A stretch of 64,000 nucleotides of DNA. Origin: Bermanella sp047621325. GTDB taxonomy: Bacteria > Pseudomonadota > Gammaproteobacteria > Pseudomonadales > Oceanobacteraceae. The notes under the pieces are model-generated. The model saw only the letters and a list, made by a program, of their open reading frames with translations. It ran no database searches and was not told the DNA's origin. The position numbers and the translations under genes were made by a program. Shown here one piece after another: positions 9,959 through 18,673 of this stretch (its first letter is position 1; every line of letters begins with the position of its first letter). The stretch covers positions 62,001-126,000 of the forward strand of contig JBLHLT010000003.1 of assembly GCA_047621325.1 (NCBI GenBank). Reading direction: 5' to 3'.

Positions 9959-10008
9959 AAGATACGCCGGTTTTGTGACAGCGATATTACATGACAGTCT
10001 GATTGCAA
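9959..10008 (-). promoter_or_regulatory. PhoB-box-like promoter of the TonB operon
   Basis: On the minus strand, half-site ATGTAAT (9992-9986) lies 11 bp before CTGTCAC (9981-9975). It is followed after exactly 10 bp by a -10-like TATCTT (9964-9959). The 11-bp half-site period and the 10-bp gap to the -10 copy the layout of the E. coli pstS promoter. A 34-bp stretch (9974-10007) is 27/34 identical, ungapped, to one before the receptor gene. PhoB control is inferred. Confidence 0.6.
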
Positions 10009-10086
10009 AGAATTTTCAGTTTTGTGTATGGGATATTACAATGTCACATAAGTGAAATATTTGGTTTTAAATATAGTAAATCGCAA

Positions 10087-10122
10087 GCAAAAAAAACGGC
10101 ACCCTTAGGTGCCGTTTTTAAC
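10087..10122 (-). terminator. Rho-independent terminator after the lipoprotein gene
   Basis: Stem AACGGCACC / GGTGCCGTT with a 4-nt loop and, on the minus strand, a run of eight T. It lies 12 bp past the lipoprotein stop codon and separates that gene from the TonB operon downstream. Confidence 0.85.
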
Positions 10123-10133
10123 ATTTTTAGATA

Positions 10134-11564
10134 TTAACGGTCTAATGAACCGTCAATGATCCAACCTGCATACCAAGCTGTAGCGGCTGCTTGGCCTGGT
10201 GCAACTGCACCTACGTAAGTAGTTGTATCGAACACGAAGTTTGATCCGTTATCCGTTGCAACAGGTGTAGTAGAAGAAACGGTGCCATTACTCGTCAATG
10301 CAAAAGCAGTATCAAAAGTAATATCTGCTTCAACTAAATTAACATTTGTATCTGGGTCTTCTTTCTTGAAAGTAGAACCACAATCAGATGCTACGATATT
10401 GGTTAAATTAACAACTGACGGAATTTTAGCTGTTGCATTAGGGTTTTTAGTCTTTCCATCTGCTAGGTAAGAATCACCATTATCATCAGAGTCATCAATA
10501 CGAACACATTGATCAGAAAAACCAGCCACTACTGTATTATAAATATTTGCAGTAACTGAACCACGTAGACGCATACCAGGTTCTTCTTTATCTACAACAT
10601 TATTAATTTTACTACCTAGAATAGTAACGTTAGCAATTGTTGCAGCTGTTTGTGGAACATAATCAGTATCAGATGAGTTAGCTTCGATTGCACGAGGGTC
10701 ATTAGAACCGTATGGACCAGTGCGAGCATCATCTTGATCTTTCATGATGATTACGTGCTGAATGTTACCTTGGTAACCTTCATCAAAATCGATATCGTCA
10801 TCATCATTATTGGTAAGAACGGCATGAGTTACGTTTACAGTACCGCCAAACCATTCGATACCATCATCTAGGTTACCGTGTACTTGCACGTAATCAACAG
10901 TGGTACCGTGACCAACGCCTTGTAGTGTTAGACCATTTAGTTCGTTGTTAGGGCCAGCAACTTTACCCGCTTCAGCAATACGTACGTATTTGATAACGCC
11001 ACTATTATCCGCTTTATCAACACCACCATAGTTACCTACGAAATCACCACCTTCCCCTGCAACATTACAAACTACTGTACCGCATACGCCAGTATTACCT
11101 GCACCGTACTGTGGAGCAAAACCTTGAATTACAACGCCACCCCATTCGCCAGTACCGTCATATCCAGCATCTGAAGATGCAAAGGTAATTGGGTTAGCTG
11201 CAGTACCTTCTGCATTTAATTTAGAACCACGAGTTACAAGTAACACACCATCATCATTTGCTTTAATTTCAACACCTGGTTCAATCGTAAGTGTTACGCC
11301 GGCGGCTTTAACGGCTGCAATCCCTGCTGCGTCTTCAATCGTACCGTTACCTTCACCAATTTGGAAAACATCATCTAGTGTATATTCAACACCTGTTTTT
11401 AAAGTGAAGTCTTCTTTAAGTACGCCTTTAAGTACACATTCTGTTGCAGAATCAGCACAAGGTGTGAATGATTTATCAACCACATCATTTGAGTCGCTAT
11501 CACTGCCACAACCTACGAGAGTTGCACTTAAAATCGCTGTTGCCAATAGAGTTTGTTTTTTCAT
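10134..11564 (-). CDS. Secreted lipoprotein, right-handed beta-helix-like, receptor-linked
   Basis: 476 residues with a lipoprotein signal peptide (lipobox LVGC, C19). After an Asp/Ser-rich linker come repeats suggestive of a parallel beta-helix, such as 'LTIEPGVEIKA', 'LNGLTLQGVGHGTTVDYVQVHGNLDDGIEWFGG' (in part) and acidic turns 'NNDDDDIDFDEG' that could bind calcium. Similar lipoproteins often neighbour large TonB-dependent receptors in marine gammaproteobacteria. Function is unknown; a surface ligand-capture role beside the receptor is an inference. It has its own PhoB-box-like promoter and terminator. Confidence 0.8.
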   Translation of the reverse strand: MKKQTLLATAILSATLVGCGSDSDSNDVVDKSFTPCADSATECVLKGVLKEDFTLKTGVEYTLDDVFQIGEGNGTIEDAAGIAAVKAAGVTLTIEPGVEIKANDDGVLLVTRGSKLNAEGTAANPITFASSDAGYDGTGEWGGVVIQGFAPQYGAGNTGVCGTVVCNVAGEGGDFVGNYGGVDKADNSGVIKYVRIAEAGKVAGPNNELNGLTLQGVGHGTTVDYVQVHGNLDDGIEWFGGTVNVTHAVLTNNDDDDIDFDEGYQGNIQHVIIMKDQDDARTGPYGSNDPRAIEANSSDTDYVPQTAATIANVTILGSKINNVVDKEEPGMRLRGSVTANIYNTVVAGFSDQCVRIDDSDDNGDSYLADGKTKNPNATAKIPSVVNLTNIVASDCGSTFKKEDPDTNVNLVEADITFDTAFALTSNGTVSSTTPVATDNGSNFVFDTTTYVGAVAPGQAAATAWYAGWIIDGSLDR

Positions 11565-11616
11565 TATCAGTCCTCTGATTTAGTTTTAACAAATTTATTA
11601 TGTTTCGGTGATAACT

Positions 11617-11650
11617 AACTTATCTTTGTTTTATGACAGTTATATTAATC
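11617..11650 (-). promoter_or_regulatory. PhoB-box-like promoter of the lipoprotein gene
   Basis: On the minus strand, CTGTCAT (11639-11633) is followed after 10 bp by TAAGTT (11622-11617), with a weaker half-site GATTAAT 11 bp upstream (11650-11644). The spacing is the same as in the other two promoters of the cluster; the upstream half-site is the least convincing of the three. Confidence 0.45.
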
Positions 11651-11669
11651 AATATAAAAATATACTTAA

Positions 11670-11703
11670 TTTTTTAAAAAAAAAGCCAGCTTATAGCTGG
11701 CTT
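11670..11703 (-). terminator. Rho-independent terminator after the receptor gene
   Basis: Stem AAGCCAGC / GCTGGCTT with a 5-nt loop followed on the minus strand by nine T. It separates the receptor transcript from the lipoprotein gene, consistent with the latter having its own promoter. Confidence 0.85.
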
Positions 11704-11726
11704 AATAATTAAAAATTTATGATTTA

Positions 11727-14648
11727 TTAGAATACGTAATCAACGCCTACTGAAGCATCTATACCTGTTTTGTAACTTTCGATCACTTGATCATTTTGAG
11801 TAAACTCAACTGGCTCATTAGTTAAGTTACTGGCTTTTCCTTTTATAGTCAGGTTTTCACTTAGATCCCATTTATAAACGAAATCAAGCATCGTACGACC
11901 TTTCTCATATTCATTATCAAGAGAGCCCCTTACTACCTTTTCAATTCGATCACCAAAGTGATTAATTAAAAATGTAAAGGTTTGCCCTGTTGCAAGATGA
12001 TCAAAACCGAATTGAATATTAGCCAAAACCTCTGACTGCCCCTGCAATGCTCGTGTAGTGTTTCCCTCTAAACGTGCAGACTCATCATCTAAGTTAACTT
12101 CTGAGTCTATCCATGCAAAGTTACCCGATAAAAAACCACTAAAATTATCTGTATCTAACACATCTACTTTGAAATCTAACTCCACACCTAGTAAATCCGC
12201 TGAATCCGAGTTTTCATAAGTATCACCTTTAGAAGCACTGCCTGAAGCATCTGGAACCGTTTTTTCAATCGGCTTATCAATTGCTTTATTGAATAATGCT
12301 AGTGATATACTTTCTGAATCCGATAAATAATATTCAGCACGGAAATCCAAATTGGTTATTTTTGAAAGCTCTAAATCTGGATTACCGATAATGGCATCAT
12401 CTGTTTCAGGATCGTAAAATGTAGACTCTGCTAGCTCCGTTAAACCCGGACGAGACACCGTATTTGATGCACCTAAACGAAACTGCCACTGTTCAGCTGG
12501 TTTCCATGTAGCGGACACTACAGGCAATACTTCACTTGTATCTAATGATGAATTAGCGCTTGGCTTTCTATCATAAGTAATTTCTTGAGAGGCATCTTCA
12601 AGTCTCGCCCCCGCTAAAAACACCCATGATTCATTTGGCTCGTACTGATAAGATTGATAAATAGCCAACATAGATTCAGATGCATCATAGCTATCCGTTA
12701 AGGCTGTATTACCCTTTAAACCAAACGCATTGCTATTTTCAATAACATCTTCAACACTTAAAGATAAGTCAGACGTAATATCTATACCAGATAAACCATA
12801 ACGCGCCATTTCTAACGTACGATCTTTTTGGCCAAGTAAGACACCTGTTTTAAGCTTAAATATTGAACCACTATCAAATGTTCTTTCGAATGTGTGATCA
12901 AGGCCTGCATCAAAACTAATTTCAGACAAATCAGAAAAGCGTCTCTCTAATCCAGTTGAAGCCAACATGCCATTTCGATATTGATAGTTTCGACGATCAG
13001 GTTCATATCGACTTGTATGCGACAAGCCCGCTCTCCAATCCAGTGTATTTTCGGCATCTAAGAATACCAATCCACTGAATTGCTGCGAGAAAAACTGACG
13101 TTCAACCCATTGAAGTGTCACTTCATTAATGTCCACACCTTCTTTATCTGTACCTTCTTGTTGGCGGGTTGTATCTTCTGACTTACGTAACAAAATAGTT
13201 TTACTTAAGTATTCATTACCCGTATTTGTTTCAATACCCGTCACTAAATAACCCGTTAAATCTACATTATACTGACTACGCTCATAGTCAAAATTACCAG
13301 ATGTGTCTCGAATGTATGCATCTTCACGCGTTGACCATTCACTTTTGTATTCTACTGCACCATAGTAAGCAAGCTCGCCATAGCTTTTTTCCACACGATC
13401 ACCAAATGAGTAAGCAATTGCAACATCAGGCATGGCTGTTGTATTTTTAGTTGAATATGAATTTTCAAATTCATTTAATAACGCTTTATTACCATTTTCA
13501 AAACCGCCGTCAGTTTGACTATCAACGCTGCTCGGTACTTCACGAGTACCATCATCAATACCAATAAAGTCAGTACCTCCACCCTCATACGAAATAACAT
13601 CTTTACCGGTTACCTGAGTATTAAACCCTAAAGAGACTGAAAATTTACTACTATCATCATCTGGTAAATCTTTTGTACGCATGCGGATAGAACCGCCTGT
13701 TGTGTCACCCGGTAAATCGGGTGTGTAACTTTTTTGAATTTCAATACCACCTAACACGCTCGCAGGAAATAAATCTAACGGCACGTCACGACGCATAGGG
13801 TCCGTACTTGGCATACCCAAGCCATTGAGTGTTGATGAGATATAGCGGCCTTGTAACCCTCGAACCACAGCATATTGACCACCAATAAGTGAAACACCCG
13901 CCACACGCTTAAGTGCAGAAGCGGCATTTGAGTCACCAAAACGAGACATCTGCTCTGAGCCAATTGCGCTTAACACGGCACTCGAATCACGCTGTTGAGA
14001 TGTGGCCGTTGATGGAATGTAAGACCCCACAGCTACCACTTCTTCAATAGCACTGTCGCCACTTAAGCTCATGTTCACATTCATGGCGGTTGCACTATTA
14101 CCAAACACGCGCATGCCCTTCACATCACGGTTGCCATAAGATGGATGTGCGATACGCAAATCGTATTCGCCACGAGGCAGTTCTAATTCAAAGTAACCGT
14201 CGCCGTTTGTTTTAACTGATGTATCAGAACCTTCTACAGAGATACGCGCGCCTTCAACGCCGCCGCCCGTTTCATCAGATTCGATATAACCTGAAATTTG
14301 GCCTAGCACGACGGCATCTTCTTTACCGGGGGTATAAACACTGATATCTGGAATGGCTTCGCCACCAATCATGTCTACTTTGATTTCTGCGTTTTGATCG
14401 CTGCTTGCGTCAAATTCAAATTCGCCAGCCCATTCGCCAAATTCGCTAAGCTCTACTTTATGGTTACCGCCTTTTAGGTCAAAGCTGACGACACCATTTT
14501 TCCCTACTAGCTTGCGGTTGCCATCAACCGATACAGATAAGGAATCAACTGGCTTACCTTGTTCGGTAACATAAAAAACTGTCTCTCCCGCAAACGCACT
14601 CGAGGCACCAATTGCGGCAATCACACCTGCCAACAAATTACGTTTCAT
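11727..14648 (-). CDS. TonB-dependent outer-membrane receptor with N-terminal CarboxypepD_reg-like domain
   Basis: 973 residues. Signal peptide 1-20 (...SAFA|GET), an N-terminal Ig-like segment (about 21-100), and a carboxypeptidase-regulatory-like beta-sandwich (about 113-195, 'GYFELELPRGEYDLRIAHPSYG'). The plug follows (about 215-330, 'ALKRVAGVSLIGGQYAVVRG' and 'GGSIRMRTKD'), then a 22-strand-type barrel ending in the outer-membrane signature ...GVDYVF. It is co-located with a complete TonB2 energiser and a surface lipoprotein. The substrate is not evident; the promoter suggests a phosphate-limitation role. No FecA-like signalling domain is seen. Confidence 0.92.
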   Translation of the reverse strand: MKRNLLAGVIAAIGASSAFAGETVFYVTEQGKPVDSLSVSVDGNRKLVGKNGVVSFDLKGGNHKVELSEFGEWAGEFEFDASSDQNAEIKVDMIGGEAIPDISVYTPGKEDAVVLGQISGYIESDETGGGVEGARISVEGSDTSVKTNGDGYFELELPRGEYDLRIAHPSYGNRDVKGMRVFGNSATAMNVNMSLSGDSAIEEVVAVGSYIPSTATSQQRDSSAVLSAIGSEQMSRFGDSNAASALKRVAGVSLIGGQYAVVRGLQGRYISSTLNGLGMPSTDPMRRDVPLDLFPASVLGGIEIQKSYTPDLPGDTTGGSIRMRTKDLPDDDSSKFSVSLGFNTQVTGKDVISYEGGGTDFIGIDDGTREVPSSVDSQTDGGFENGNKALLNEFENSYSTKNTTAMPDVAIAYSFGDRVEKSYGELAYYGAVEYKSEWSTREDAYIRDTSGNFDYERSQYNVDLTGYLVTGIETNTGNEYLSKTILLRKSEDTTRQQEGTDKEGVDINEVTLQWVERQFFSQQFSGLVFLDAENTLDWRAGLSHTSRYEPDRRNYQYRNGMLASTGLERRFSDLSEISFDAGLDHTFERTFDSGSIFKLKTGVLLGQKDRTLEMARYGLSGIDITSDLSLSVEDVIENSNAFGLKGNTALTDSYDASESMLAIYQSYQYEPNESWVFLAGARLEDASQEITYDRKPSANSSLDTSEVLPVVSATWKPAEQWQFRLGASNTVSRPGLTELAESTFYDPETDDAIIGNPDLELSKITNLDFRAEYYLSDSESISLALFNKAIDKPIEKTVPDASGSASKGDTYENSDSADLLGVELDFKVDVLDTDNFSGFLSGNFAWIDSEVNLDDESARLEGNTTRALQGQSEVLANIQFGFDHLATGQTFTFLINHFGDRIEKVVRGSLDNEYEKGRTMLDFVYKWDLSENLTIKGKASNLTNEPVEFTQNDQVIESYKTGIDASVGVDYVF

Positions 14649-14988
14649 ATTCGCTCCAACTCTCTTGAATTTAGTTTTTAAGTTGGCGCAGACGATAGTT
14701 CTGCTATGTGACAGGCGTATTACATGACATTTGGGTTGCAGTTAGACTGCATTTTTATGGCTGAAATATTACAAGCAAGTACGCTAGACCCCAGCACTGG
14801 TAAGGGCTATACCGTTAGGGCGGAAATTAGGCTGATATATGAATTTTTTATGACAATTTGTCTAGCTAGGTCTAATGCTGCTAAGCAAAGCCGTTTTTCA
14901 TGTTTATCTGCATTCATCTGACAAGCTGCTCGCCTTTGCTGGTCAAGGCCTTTAAAATGCTCTTTCATTCTTCAAGCACCTTGTAACT
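14649..14988. other. 340-bp intergenic region between receptor and ykgJ-like gene
   Basis: Holds the divergent promoters of the receptor (-) and the cysteine-cluster gene (+). The only specific element I can identify is the PhoB-box-like promoter at 14692-14740. A plus-strand open frame at 14724-14921 has no family resemblance and no ribosome-binding site, and I regard it as chance. Confidence 0.6.
14692..14740 (-). promoter_or_regulatory. PhoB-box-like promoter of the receptor gene
   Basis: On the minus strand, ATGTAAT (14725-14719) and CTGTCAC (14714-14708) are spaced 11 bp start to start, followed after 10 bp by TATCGT (14697-14692). The 34 bp at 14707-14740 are 27/34 identical to the element before the DUF3450 gene. 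This is the strongest evidence that both units share a regulator. Confidence 0.6.
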
Positions 14989-15453
14989 GTGTCCGATACC
15001 GTCAACATCATCGAAACCAAAGACATTACGCCTGCCATTATCACTGCTGACAATAAGTGTGATTTTTGCTCTGCTCTATGTTGTTCATATATCACTCAAG
15101 AAATCGATACGCCGCGTACTATGCACGCATTTGATGTATTGCTTTGGCAGGTGGCTCACAAGGGTATTCACGTCTTTAAAGACGGTAACGGCTGGTATTT
15201 ATTGAGTATGACCAAATGTGAGTTCGTCATGCCTGACAACCGCTGCGGCATCTATGAAACTCGCCCTATGATTTGCCGGGAACACAGCAACAATGCCTGC
15301 GAATTTGATGTGCCAATTGATGAGGGTTGTGACCTATACTTCCAAGCATTTGAGGAGCTAGATAACTACTGTCGTAAGCGTTTTAAAACATGGGATAAGC
15401 GTCTAGAGAAATTTGAAGCCGAGCAAGCCAAAGAAAGGGCAAAGACTCAATAG
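14989..15453 (+). CDS. YkgJ-family cysteine-cluster protein
   Basis: 154 residues with the family's metal-cluster cysteines: 'CDFCSALCC' near residues 24-32, then 'KCEFVMPDNRCGIYETRPMICREH' in pieces further on. These proteins are predicted to hold an Fe-S or zinc centre; no reaction is established. The start is a GTG, because the nearest in-frame ATG would remove the first cysteine cluster; no clear ribosome-binding site is seen. It is divergent from the receptor gene. Confidence 0.82.
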   Translation: MSDTVNIIETKDITPAIITADNKCDFCSALCCSYITQEIDTPRTMHAFDVLLWQVAHKGIHVFKDGNGWYLLSMTKCEFVMPDNRCGIYETRPMICREHSNNACEFDVPIDEGCDLYFQAFEELDNYCRKRFKTWDKRLEKFEAEQAKERAKTQ

Positions 15454-15463
15454 TCACCTATTC

Positions 15464-15488
15464 ACCAGAGCGCACCAAGCGCTCTGGT
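15464..15488 (+). terminator. Inverted repeat after the cysteine-cluster gene
   Basis: Perfect 10-bp inverted repeat ACCAGAGCGC / GCGCTCTGGT with a 5-nt loop, 11 bp after the stop codon. There is no T-run after it, so intrinsic termination is uncertain; it may only stabilise the mRNA end. Confidence 0.4.
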
Positions 15489-15689
15489 AACTAAATCATT
15501 AAGCACCAAGCTTATTCCGCCAATCGTTTCCAAGTAACCCATTGTGTTTAAAAAACTAACGCTCACTAAGCCTGTATACCTCATTCTTTGCAGCCTCTAT
15601 TTACTCTATTTCAGCGAATATCAACAAGCTTTCTAATACCGCTTTATCATCTATGCTAAGTAATAATGTGATTACTTAAAGAGTCCACC

Positions 15690-16349
15690 ATGTACTGGAG
15701 ACCGCTGCGGCGCTTACTTTATCCATTGCTGATACTTTTATATAGCCCAATGGGAAGTGCAAAGGCGTTTCAAATACAGTTTATCGACGACGATGATCAG
15801 CCGGTAGAGTTTGCAGTCGTTGCTAGCCCTAAAATCCCTGTGTCTACGGCTCATATTCCAACAGAGCCAGCTATTATTGACCAAATTAATATGCAGTTTT
15901 CTCCAATGGTTATCGCCGTCGAGCAAGGGCGAGAAGTAAGCTTTCCTAACAGTGACAATATACGCCATCACGTATACTCCTTTTCAAAAGCTAAGCGCTT
16001 TGAAACCAAACTATACTCAAATAAACCTGATTCACCTGTCCTATTCGATCAAGCAGGGCTTGTGGTACTTGGTTGTAATATCCATGACAGCATGATTGGC
16101 TATGTATTTGTATCCCCTTGGCAGGAATATGCGGTTAGTGCAAAAAATGGCAGCGCCAATATCAAAGCGGACAATCCTCCCAAAGAATTAGAATACTGGC
16201 ACCCTTGGAGCCTGACCCCAAACCAAGTTCACACCTATAAAGTCAAACAATGGCCCAAAGACGGTCCGTTAATCATCAGGATAATGCTAAACAAGCCACA
16301 ATCGACACCTACTCTTAAAACATTTAAACGCGGGTTTGGCAGCCCATGA
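15690..16349 (+). CDS. Periplasmic cupredoxin-like protein (methylamine-utilisation-type)
   Basis: 219 residues with an N-terminal signal/anchor. The fold is cupredoxin-like: 'VSFPNSDNIRHHVYSFS' supplies a copper-ligand histidine and 'GCNIHDSMIGY' supplies the C-x2-H-x2-M ligand loop of type 1 copper sites. Databases often label this family 'methylamine utilization protein', but no methylamine genes are nearby. Its stop overlaps the start of the downstream GGDEF/EAL gene (ATGA), so the two are translationally coupled. A copper- or redox-sensing role is inferred. Confidence 0.78.
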   Translation: MYWRPLRRLLYPLLILLYSPMGSAKAFQIQFIDDDDQPVEFAVVASPKIPVSTAHIPTEPAIIDQINMQFSPMVIAVEQGREVSFPNSDNIRHHVYSFSKAKRFETKLYSNKPDSPVLFDQAGLVVLGCNIHDSMIGYVFVSPWQEYAVSAKNGSANIKADNPPKELEYWHPWSLTPNQVHTYKVKQWPKDGPLIIRIMLNKPQSTPTLKTFKRGFGSP

Positions 16350-18673
16350 AAATGAGTTTGCGAAATCGAATTACGATGTTCTTTCTCTCACTATTAATCA
16401 TAAGCACAATCGCTACAATCGGCTCGGTGCTGCTTGCCACAAATAACAGTGTTGAAAAACAAGCTCAAGCAAAATTAAGTGTCGGTAAAAACGTATTCGA
16501 GCAACTTCTATACGAAAGAGGTAACCAGTTACTAAATTCAGCAACCGTGTTAGTGGCGGACTTTGGCTTCAAAGATGCGGTCACATCCAATGACACAGCC
16601 ACTATCGAATCGGCTCTTATCAACAACCGTATACGAATTAATGCCGATTTAATGTTATTAATTACATTAGCTGGCGAGGTCATTAGTAGCCAAAAAGAGT
16701 ATATTATCGAAAAAAAACTCTTCAAGAGTTTATTGAAATCAGCTCAAGCTAACAATGGAACATCTGGCATAGTACTAATAAATGAGGAAATATTTCAATT
16801 TGTTATCCTACCTGTAAAAGCCCCCGTCACCCTAGCCTGGACAGTAGTGGCAACACGTATTAATCAAGATTTTGCACAACAGCTAAAAGACCTTACAAAC
16901 TTAGACGTCATATTTAGAGCTAAAAACCAACAGAATAATACACAAGCATTTGTTTCAACCATTAAAAATATTTTACCCGAAAAAAGCACATCTATTCCGA
17001 ATGATACACCTATAGATGTAATACTCAGTACTCAACATGAACAATATTTAACATTGCCAGTAAAATTGGCAAATTCTGATTTTTTTAAAATAAATGCATA
17101 TTTAAATACATCATTAAGCGAATCATACTCATTATTTTACCCACTTAAGATACAAATAATATCAATCTCAGGTATAACCCTCATATTATCAATTATCAGT
17201 GCATTTTTTATCGCTCGTAGAATTTCTAATCCCATAATAAACTTGGCCAACATCACCAAAGAAATTAGTTCTGGAAATTATAAAGAGAATTTATATTCAG
17301 ATCACTCCACACATGAAATATCAAGACTCAGCAAACACTTCAACATCATGCAAAAAGAAATTGCATTAAGAGAAGATAAACTAAAATTTCTTGCATATAA
17401 CGATAGTTTAACTGGCGTTGCAAACCGCAGTTTATTAACCAAACAAATTAGTGATTTAATTATCAATAGTCCTAAAAAAGAATTTGCAGTCGTCCGGATT
17501 TATATTGATCAATTCAAAGAAATAAATGATACATTTGGTTATGACATAGGTGATCAGCTTTTGATTTCATTTGCTCAAGTTATAATATCTTATTCCTATC
17601 AAACACACTATATTGCTAGACTTAATGCTGCCGAGTTTTCTATTGTATTAATCAATATAAACGAAAATACTATAATGGAGAAAATCATTCATCTTCAAAC
17701 TATTCTGCAATATCCGTTAGTAGTGAATGATTTAAAATTAAAGAACCACATTATCATGGGTATTGCATTTCATCCAAAACAAGGAAATGAAGCCGAGCAG
17801 TTACTACGCCGTAGCGAAATAGCCCTCAACCACGCAAAAGATAAAAACATTGATTACTTTATTTACCAAGATGGTCAAGATGAACGTCATTTAAGGCAAA
17901 TTAATTTAATTAATGATCTCAAAATTGCATTAGAGTCCGATGAATTATGCATTCATTATCAAGCAAAAGTCGACAACCATAAAAACAAGGTCACTCAAGC
18001 TGAGGCATTGTTGCGCTGGATTCATCCGAAATATGGGTTTATTTCTCCCGAAGAATTCATCAATCTTGCTGAACAGACAGGGCTCATGCCAACACTAACA
18101 AATTGGGTGCTAACCCAAGTGTTCGTACAAGCTAGCAAATGGAAAAAACAAGGGCTGGATATTGTCATTGCGGTAAACTTATCAGCTTATGACTTAACAA
18201 TCGATTTCCCTCAAAAAATTGAAACTCTTTTAATTAAACACAAATTAAAACCTGACAGTATCATGCTGGAAATAACCGAAAGTGCATTCATGAATAACCC
18301 TGATGTTGCGCTTCAGGTTTTACATAATTTGAAAAAAATTGGATTTTCATTATCAATTGATGATTATGGAACGGGTTATTCTTCACTTTCACAAATAAAA
18401 AATATGCCCATTGATGAATTAAAGATTGATAAATCATTTGTCTTGAATTTAGAGAATGATAAGAACGATCAAGCGATTGTCAAATCAACCATTGAATTAG
18501 CTCACAACATTGGCTTAAGCGTTGTAGCAGAAGGGGTTGAAACACTTCAATCTTTTTCTATGTTAAAGCACTGGGGATGTAACAAATTACAGGGGTATTA
18601 CATCAGCCGCCCTATCAGCGCTGAAGATTTTGAAGCTTGGTCAAAAGAGTATAAAACTCCCGAGGTATTATAA
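16346..18673 (+). CDS. Membrane GGDEF/EAL protein, probable c-di-GMP phosphodiesterase
   Basis: 775 residues. An N-terminal transmembrane helix, a periplasmic sensor region (about 35-265), a second transmembrane helix (about 270-290), HAMP (about 290-345), GGDEF (about 350-510) and EAL (about 525-770). The GGDEF signature is replaced by NAAEF (427-431), so cyclase activity is unlikely. The EAL domain keeps EALLRW (553-558), the ExT motif 'LEITES', 'DDYGTGYSSL', 'LKIDKSF' and 'EGVET', so phosphodiesterase activity is expected. It overlaps both neighbours by 1-4 bp. Confidence 0.9.
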   Translation: MKMSLRNRITMFFLSLLIISTIATIGSVLLATNNSVEKQAQAKLSVGKNVFEQLLYERGNQLLNSATVLVADFGFKDAVTSNDTATIESALINNRIRINADLMLLITLAGEVISSQKEYIIEKKLFKSLLKSAQANNGTSGIVLINEEIFQFVILPVKAPVTLAWTVVATRINQDFAQQLKDLTNLDVIFRAKNQQNNTQAFVSTIKNILPEKSTSIPNDTPIDVILSTQHEQYLTLPVKLANSDFFKINAYLNTSLSESYSLFYPLKIQIISISGITLILSIISAFFIARRISNPIINLANITKEISSGNYKENLYSDHSTHEISRLSKHFNIMQKEIALREDKLKFLAYNDSLTGVANRSLLTKQISDLIINSPKKEFAVVRIYIDQFKEINDTFGYDIGDQLLISFAQVIISYSYQTHYIARLNAAEFSIVLININENTIMEKIIHLQTILQYPLVVNDLKLKNHIIMGIAFHPKQGNEAEQLLRRSEIALNHAKDKNIDYFIYQDGQDERHLRQINLINDLKIALESDELCIHYQAKVDNHKNKVTQAEALLRWIHPKYGFISPEEFINLAEQTGLMPTLTNWVLTQVFVQASKWKKQGLDIVIAVNLSAYDLTIDFPQKIETLLIKHKLKPDSIMLEITESAFMNNPDVALQVLHNLKKIGFSLSIDDYGTGYSSLSQIKNMPIDELKIDKSFVLNLENDKNDQAIVKSTIELAHNIGLSVVAEGVETLQSFSMLKHWGCNKLQGYYISRPISAEDFEAWSKEYKTPEVL

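Noticed and set aside
13226..13450. Open frame inside the receptor gene on the opposite strand
   Set aside because: Composition follows the receptor's reading frame; no start signal; a shadow of the real gene.
14724..14921. Plus-strand 65-codon open frame opposite the receptor promoter
   Set aside because: No ribosome-binding site, no recognisable family, and it overlaps the conserved promoter element.
15690..16349. Assignment to methylamine metabolism
   Set aside because: The label is a database habit for this cupredoxin-like family; no methylamine dehydrogenase or mau genes are present.
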